Source: JBEGTT01 sp041179245
GTDB taxonomy: Bacteria > Pseudomonadota > Gammaproteobacteria > Burkholderiales > Rhodocyclaceae
Length of the DNA stretch: 10,882 nucleotides
NCBI GenBank assembly: GCA_041179245.1
Contig: JBEGTT010000198.1
Location: forward strand, 1-10,882
Direction of reading: 5' to 3'
In this document: positions 6,520-10,882 of the stretch, piece by piece
How positions within the stretch are numbered: position 1 is the stretch's first letter
Layout of the letters: each line of letters opens with the position of its first letter
Notes under the pieces: model-generated
Database searches by the model: none
What the model saw: the letters and a program-made list of their open reading frames with translations, nothing else
Told to the model about the DNA's origin: nothing
Program-made: the position numbers and the translations under genes

Positions 6520-8703
6520 TTAACTTGCCTCCACTTCCTTTAGTTCTTCGCTATCCTCGCTATCGTCCTTGGAACGTATCAAAAATAGGTCAATGGCCCC
6601 CTGCGGCAAGGGTGGAGAAAAGTAATACCCCTGAAACTCTTCACATCCGCAATCAAGTAGTGCATTGAATTGCTCAAGATACTCAACCCCCTCTGCCACG
6701 ATGCTCAGCCCCAAACTATGCCCCAGTGAAATTACCGCTTTGGGAATGGCCATCCCGTCCCGCCCATCACCCACTTCCATCACAAACGAACGGTCAATTT
6801 TGAGAATATCCAGCGGAAATCTTTTTAGGTAAGCCAAAGAAGAATAGCCTGTCCCAAAATCATCAATGGCAATCCTGACGCCTAGCTGCTTCAATGCCAC
6901 CAATACCTCAACCGTTCGTTCGGTATCTCCGATGAGCACGCTTTCCGTAATTTCTAGTTGCAGGCATCCCGCAGGCATCCCACTTTCAGCCAGCACTTCC
7001 TCAATCTGAGCCCGCAAATGCGGAGAGGAAAATTGCCGAGCAGAAAGATTAACGGCCATATGGAGATGAGCCCAACCCAGCGCCCCCCATCTTGCTGCCG
7101 CTTGGCATGCTTCGCGCAACACGAAATCCGTAATGGGATTTATCAAACCGATGTCCTCAGCAATCGGAATGAACTCTGTTGGAGAAACCATTCCAAGCGT
7201 TGGGTGATACCAGCGAATAAGCGCCTCAAAACCGGCCACGGTGCCCGTGCTATCAACCTTTGGCTGGTAGTAAACCATCAGTTCCTTATGCTCCAGCGCG
7301 TGCCGCAAAGCCATTTCCATCCCTAGCCGCTGGTGCGCCGAACTACTTAATTCAGGCGAATAAAATTGATGCTGACCGCGACCTGAAACTTTGGCGTGGT
7401 ACATCGCTGCATCAGCCTGCGTCAGCAAATCCTCGACCTCACCGCCGTGCTCAGGAAACACCGTCACCCCAATCGATCCAGAAACCTGTAACTGATGATT
7501 CCCAACCACGACCACCTCGGCGATTCTGGCCAGAATTCTTTCCAGCATCGTGGACAAATCCGCCATGCTTTGCTGATCGCAGAGAATCAGCACAAATTCA
7601 TCCCCTCCATAACGGGCCACGGTATCAACCGCCCGTAAGCTGGAAGCCAAACGATTGGATATTTCACGCAATAAGGCATCGCCCACGGCATGGCCAAGGC
7701 TGTCATTGATGATTTTGAAATTATCCAAATCGACGAATGCAACGGCTATTGAACGCTGGTAACGCTTTGACTGTTCAATCGCCTGGTGGAGGCGGTCATG
7801 CAACAGGCTGCGATTGGCCAATCCGGTCAAGGTATCGTGCGTCGCCTGATATTCCAACTCAGCCTGATATCTACGCCGCTGGCTAACATCGTCAACGGTT
7901 CCCTCGTAATACAAAAATTCACCATCCGGGCCACGAACCGCATGGGCATTTTCTGAAATCCAGATTTTCTGACCTTGTCGCCGGTACACCTCAGATTCAA
8001 AATCCCTCACCTTGCCATCAAGCGAAATAATCGTAGAAAACTGGTCACGGCGACGTGGATCAACGTACAGGCTGCGGCCAATATCTGAAAGCTCTGCCAT
8101 CAGATGCTGTGGGCTGGCGTAACCGTAAAGTTCAGCGAGTGCTTGATTAGCCGCGAGGTAATCACCATCTTGCGTGGTCTGAAACATGCCAACCACCGAG
8201 TGTTCGAAAATACTGGCGTAGCGCAACTCCACCTCGGCCCGCCGCATATAGCTCAATACCTGTTCGGAAACATCCTCAATAAATCCTTCCAGCACCGGCA
8301 TGCCACTTTCGTCCTGAACGCACATACCGCGTTCGCGAACCCACTTCTCACTGCCGTCACGGCATTGAATCCGATATTGAACACCGTACGTTGAACTATC
8401 AGCAACCGCACGCAGAATATCCTCTCGAACACTTTCTCGATCCTCAGGATGAGTCAATTTTTCCAAGCTTATTTTTTGGTTGCCCAAAAAATCTTCAGGG
8501 GCGTATCCCGTCAAATTCTTTGAGGCATCACTAACAAATTGTATCGTCCAGTGAGCATCAAGCGCACACCGAAAAACCATGCCGTCCAAGGTGAGCAACA
8601 GGGTTTTCAATACTCGGTCACTGTCAACCTGCCCCCAATGCTTATTTTTTTTCAGCGGGCTCGGGTTACGGGTAAACCACCGTGATGCCATCTGCTTTAG
8701 CAC
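6520..8703 (-). CDS. PAS-PAS-GGDEF-EAL cyclic-di-GMP signalling protein
   Basis: This soluble protein of 727 residues can in principle both make and break down cyclic di-GMP. PAS 1 covers about 35-150 and PAS 2 about 160-278, each ending in a PAC-like strand (GFIEDVSEQ and GTVDDVSQR). The GGDEF domain covers about 283-450. It has an intact active site, GGDEF (366-370), and an RAVD I-site (357-360) five residues before it, so product inhibition is possible. The EAL domain covers about 460-710. All expected catalytic residues are visible: E493 in EAL, N552, E584 in EITES, D614-D615 in DDFGTG, K635, E671 and Q691. No membrane segment is seen. I choose the GTG at 8703: AAGGA lies 9 bases upstream and GTG overlaps the previous gene by 7 bases. 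The ATG at 8691 lacks such a site. What the PAS domains sense is unknown. Confidence 0.95.
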   Translation of the reverse strand: MLKQMASRWFTRNPSPLKKNKHWGQVDSDRVLKTLLLTLDGMVFRCALDAHWTIQFVSDASKNLTGYAPEDFLGNQKISLEKLTHPEDRESVREDILRAVADSSTYGVQYRIQCRDGSEKWVRERGMCVQDESGMPVLEGFIEDVSEQVLSYMRRAEVELRYASIFEHSVVGMFQTTQDGDYLAANQALAELYGYASPQHLMAELSDIGRSLYVDPRRRDQFSTIISLDGKVRDFESEVYRRQGQKIWISENAHAVRGPDGEFLYYEGTVDDVSQRRRYQAELEYQATHDTLTGLANRSLLHDRLHQAIEQSKRYQRSIAVAFVDLDNFKIINDSLGHAVGDALLREISNRLASSLRAVDTVARYGGDEFVLILCDQQSMADLSTMLERILARIAEVVVVGNHQLQVSGSIGVTVFPEHGGEVEDLLTQADAAMYHAKVSGRGQHQFYSPELSSSAHQRLGMEMALRHALEHKELMVYYQPKVDSTGTVAGFEALIRWYHPTLGMVSPTEFIPIAEDIGLINPITDFVLREACQAAARWGALGWAHLHMAVNLSARQFSSPHLRAQIEEVLAESGMPAGCLQLEITESVLIGDTERTVEVLVALKQLGVRIAIDDFGTGYSSLAYLKRFPLDILKIDRSFVMEVGDGRDGMAIPKAVISLGHSLGLSIVAEGVEYLEQFNALLDCGCEEFQGYYFSPPLPQGAIDLFLIRSKDDSEDSEELKEVEAS

Positions 8704-9587
8704 GGGTGTAATTCCTTAACACTCACCCCCTCCATGAAGCACTGAGTGCTGCGCTCACAAGCCCCAATCCATTCAAACACTAGATCTATCGCTTTCGTCG
8801 ACATCTCAAAATACTCCTCTGACTTAACTACGACACCGCTGCTAAATAGCATCCGGGTTCTAACCGTCGCGACCATCTCCTTGATAGCCTGTTGACTACG
8901 TGAGGTCATCACTCCGCTACCGTGGGCAGCTACTGCCTGTTCAAGCAACGCCTCCGCCCGGCTAATCAAAAATAGTAAGCGAACGCGCGCAACGGGAGGA
9001 CAACTGTGTTGTGCCGTCACACTGCTACCAATAGCACGTGCTTGGCCCAAACACTCGGTCAGCAACGGCAATCGATGTGCGTAATTTCGCGCAGCACCAA
9101 CCATTTCTCGCTCACTCGCCAGCGGTTCAATCCGCGCCTCGCCAATGGCTGCCAGCCACTCTAATACCTTGTTAATTAACTGGCTATGTCGGGCAATGCT
9201 TTGTTCCACTGACAATTTAGGTAAAGCTTCTAGTAACTCTTTCCAGTGATGCCTAAATAACACCCATTCGTTAACAGTAATACAAGGGCAGTTTTGCAGA
9301 CTCTCTTGGTTGACTAACTCGCTCAACCCCGGCAGTAAAGCAAGAATCTCCTTTGTTTTTCCCTCACGACGAGACGCAAAATTTTGATCACCGGAAAGCC
9401 ATGCACTACTCATCCCTCGATGTTGTTGGAGATGTCTAGTAAGTCCTAACAAACGCGTACAGTTCAATAGTGTCTGCTGCGAACTGAGCTTGGCAGCTAT
9501 TAAGCGTTTTTTGCTTCGTTGCCAGTAGGCAATTAGCAGTATCAAAGCAAGAACGAGAATAAATACTGACAAAATTTCGGCACCCAT
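8697..9587 (-). CDS. Membrane-anchored protein with nitrate/nitrite-sensing (NIT)-like domain
   Basis: This protein of 296 residues has one N-terminal membrane segment (about 5-21, EILSVFILVLALILLIA) followed by RSKKR. By the positive-inside rule that places the rest in the cytoplasm. The following helical region has LQQHRGMSSAWLSGD (about 53-67), which resembles the RG(L/M)S motif of NIT-domain sensors; many bacterial proteins of this length carry that annotation. The remainder looks all-helical, with no kinase, methyl-accepting or output domain. Eight cysteines are spread through the soluble part, including CPC and a C-terminal PC. It sits between a chemoreceptor and the c-di-GMP enzyme, overlapping the latter by 7 bases, so it may act as their sensory partner (inference). 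An upstream ATG at 9599 forms an ATGA overlap with the previous gene, but GAGG at 9594-9597 serves the ATG at 9587 better. The family call is tentative; the gene itself is not in doubt. Confidence 0.75.
   Translation of the reverse strand: MGAEILSVFILVLALILLIAYWQRSKKRLIAAKLSSQQTLLNCTRLLGLTRHLQQHRGMSSAWLSGDQNFASRREGKTKEILALLPGLSELVNQESLQNCPCITVNEWVLFRHHWKELLEALPKLSVEQSIARHSQLINKVLEWLAAIGEARIEPLASEREMVGAARNYAHRLPLLTECLGQARAIGSSVTAQHSCPPVARVRLLFLISRAEALLEQAVAAHGSGVMTSRSQQAIKEMVATVRTRMLFSSGVVVKSEEYFEMSTKAIDLVFEWIGACERSTQCFMEGVSVKELHPC
8713..8717 (-). promoter_or_regulatory. Ribosome binding site deciding the GTG start of the GGDEF-EAL gene
   Basis: AAGGA on the minus strand lies 9 bases before the GTG at 8703 and 21 bases before the next in-frame ATG at 8691. 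This favours the GTG and places the start codon inside the end of the preceding gene (overlap GTGCTAA). Confidence 0.6.
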
Positions 9588-9593
9588 GGCACA

Positions 9594-9597
9594 CCTC
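9594..9597 (-). promoter_or_regulatory. Ribosome binding site deciding the start of the NIT-like gene
   Basis: GAGG, overlapping the TGA stop of the chemoreceptor, lies 6 bases before the ATG at 9587. The alternative ATG at 9599, which overlaps the stop as ATGA, has no purine-rich stretch at the right distance. Either start would be coupled to translation of the upstream gene. Confidence 0.55.
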
Positions 9598-10810
9598 ATT
9601 CAAAACGATAACGTTTTAACAAATTGGACAACTGGCCAGATAACTGATCGATATAACCGGAAAGCTCACTACTTTCATGAACCAAGCGCTCATTGTGGTC
9701 AGCCAACTGCGCGACCTCCTCAATATTCTTGGATAAGTCATAGCTCGCTTGCGTCTGTTCAGCACTTGAGGCTGCGATATCCTCAATAAGCACTAACGTT
9801 TTTCTCATTTGCTCCGTTACCGCTGCCAGACTTGAAGCGGTCAGTCCTGCTTCTCGTGCGCTATCACCAGCGTATTGATTGCTTTCCGTCATCGAGACAA
9901 CCATCACGCCAATCTCCTGACGAATCCCCGCAACCCGGTCACTAATTTCATCTGCAGCAACCCGGGTTCGCTCTGCAAGCTTCCGAACTTCGTCAGCGAC
10001 CACCGCAAAACCACGGCCATATTCACCCGCTCTTGCCGCTTCAATCGCCGCATTTAGGGCCAACAGATTAGTTTGATCCGCAATCTCCTTAATCACAGCA
10101 ACAATCTGCCCAATTTCCCCAGAACGCTCACCCAAACGAGTAGCAGTTGAAGCCGCGCCGGCTACGGTTTCCGCCAGTCCACCCACTGTTCTAGATAAAT
10201 TTTTAACTCGCTCAGCGCCAGCTAATACTTCTTCCCCGGTCGCAACAGCAAATTGGCTTGCATCGTCTGCCTGCTCAGTCGCCTGCTGCAAACTCACGGA
10301 AAGTTCTTCCAATGAAGCAGCTGCGGATACCGTGACATCACGCTGTTTCTTTACTCCATCATTGCCACCGGATGCATTGGCTGAAGACTCACCGGCAACA
10401 CTCGATAACTCATACACAGACCGAGAGAATTCACCAATCAGTCGGGCAATGGAACGCACCATTACATTCAGATGGTCACTTGCTGGCTGAAGATAAGGAA
10501 CATCAGGCTCCATCCGCCGAGTCAAATCTCCCTGCTCAATAGCAATACTCAGCGTAATGAAACGTCGAAACCACGCATCAACACGGACCACGCTCCGAAC
10601 CATTAAAACACCCAAAAAAATAACCAGCCCAAGGCACAATCCGGCGAACCCATATTCACCCTGTACTAACCATACCCCACCCATTCCCGCAGCAAGCAGG
10701 GTAACTATCCAGATAATTAAGCCGTACAGCACCAAACTGTGTCTCCTACCCAAAGGTTCAGAACTCCCCTCTTGAAAGCCTTGAGAGTTGCGAGATAAAT
10801 GTTCCATCAT
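9596..10810 (-). CDS. Methyl-accepting chemotaxis protein lacking a periplasmic sensor domain
   Basis: This is a chemoreceptor of 404 residues. A short cytoplasmic N-terminus is followed by two membrane segments at about 25-48 and 53-75, joined by only a few residues (QGEYG). There is therefore no room for a periplasmic ligand-binding domain. A degenerate HAMP-like stretch (about 76-128, with AIEQGDLTRRM) leads to the signalling hairpin. Its tip is at about 244-275, with ADQTNLLALNAAIEAARAGE and then YGRGFAVVADEVRKLAERT. The C-terminus ends NLLKRYRFE, with no CheR-tether pentapeptide. It must sense inside the membrane or cytoplasm, or take its signal from another protein; the adjacent NIT-like gene is a candidate. 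The ATG at 10810 has AGG 8 bases upstream (10819-10821). A second ATG follows directly, and a GTG at 10819 has no ribosome binding site. It is the first gene after a sigma-54-like promoter. Confidence 0.93.
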   Translation of the reverse strand: MMEHLSRNSQGFQEGSSEPLGRRHSLVLYGLIIWIVTLLAAGMGGVWLVQGEYGFAGLCLGLVIFLGVLMVRSVVRVDAWFRRFITLSIAIEQGDLTRRMEPDVPYLQPASDHLNVMVRSIARLIGEFSRSVYELSSVAGESSANASGGNDGVKKQRDVTVSAAASLEELSVSLQQATEQADDASQFAVATGEEVLAGAERVKNLSRTVGGLAETVAGAASTATRLGERSGEIGQIVAVIKEIADQTNLLALNAAIEAARAGEYGRGFAVVADEVRKLAERTRVAADEISDRVAGIRQEIGVMVVSMTESNQYAGDSAREAGLTASSLAAVTEQMRKTLVLIEDIAASSAEQTQASYDLSKNIEEVAQLADHNERLVHESSELSGYIDQLSGQLSNLLKRYRFE

Positions 10811-10845
10811 TGAAGGCACCTAATTTCGATCAGTCCACTCTACTC

Positions 10846-10862
10846 AGCAAAAACTCTGCCAA
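10846..10862 (-). promoter_or_regulatory. Probable sigma-54 (RpoN) promoter of the chemosensory operon
   Basis: The minus strand reads TTGGCAGAGTTTTTGCT, close to the -24/-12 consensus YTGGCACG-N4-TTGCW. The invariant GG and GC are exactly 10 bases apart; only the two bases after TTGGCA differ from consensus. Transcription would start near 10835, leaving a leader of about 25 bases before the ATG at 10810, which fits well. Sigma-54 promoters need an enhancer-binding activator, whose site would lie outside the window. The 20 bases left upstream (10863-10882) show nothing I can name. Confidence 0.65.
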
Positions 10863-10882
10863 CAAAATATAAGCAAATCAAA

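Noticed and set aside
6960..6981. 11-base tandem repeat GCAGGCATCCC in the EAL domain, as a phase-variation switch
   Set aside because: Only two copies, and they encode ordinary EAL-domain sequence (GMPAGCLQLEITES) in a normal alignment position. Two copies seldom vary, so chance is the better explanation.
5140..10100. Near-identical stretches at about 5160-5260 and 9960-10060 as a DNA repeat
   Set aside because: They are the conserved signalling tips of the two chemoreceptors, differing mostly at third codon positions. This is protein-family similarity and not a repeat element.

Overview
The window looks like a piece of chromosome from a motile, respiring Gram-negative bacterium, most likely a betaproteobacterium and perhaps of the Neisseriales. 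The reasons are a three-gene style cytochrome bc1 operon (petA-petB), a short 4.5S-type SRP RNA, a DnaX/YbaB/RecR block and two chemoreceptors of beta/gammaproteobacterial type. The taxon is an inference from protein flavour; no marker here fixes it. Every gene lies on the minus strand, so the biological order runs from right to left, and the window is almost fully coding, with no gap above 80 bases.

Right half (10882 to about 4060), a sensory block. A sigma-54-like promoter is followed by a chemoreceptor with two membrane segments and essentially no periplasmic domain. Next come a membrane-anchored protein with a nitrate/nitrite-sensing (NIT)-like motif, a soluble PAS-PAS-GGDEF-EAL cyclic-di-GMP enzyme, a second chemoreceptor with a four-helix-bundle type periplasmic domain, and an FMN nitroreductase. 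The first three genes are 8 bases apart or overlap, so they are probably one transcriptional unit that links chemotaxis receptors to c-di-GMP turnover.

Middle (4004 to 1290), a housekeeping block: SRP RNA (ffs), dnaX (DNA polymerase III tau), ybaB/ebfC and recR. This order is conserved well beyond Proteobacteria; Bacillus subtilis has scr-dnaX-yaaK-recR.

Left end (1261 to 1), respiration. A TATAAT promoter lies just after recR and is followed by petA (Rieske protein) and petB (cytochrome b, cut by the window edge). The most striking observation is that petA has one in-frame TAG codon between its two cluster-binding boxes. The frame on both sides is otherwise intact and well conserved, and petB starts 2 bases after the petA stop. 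This is a fresh nonsense mutation, a sequencing error or, less likely, a recoded or suppressed site.

I found no mobile element, CRISPR array, tRNA or rRNA.
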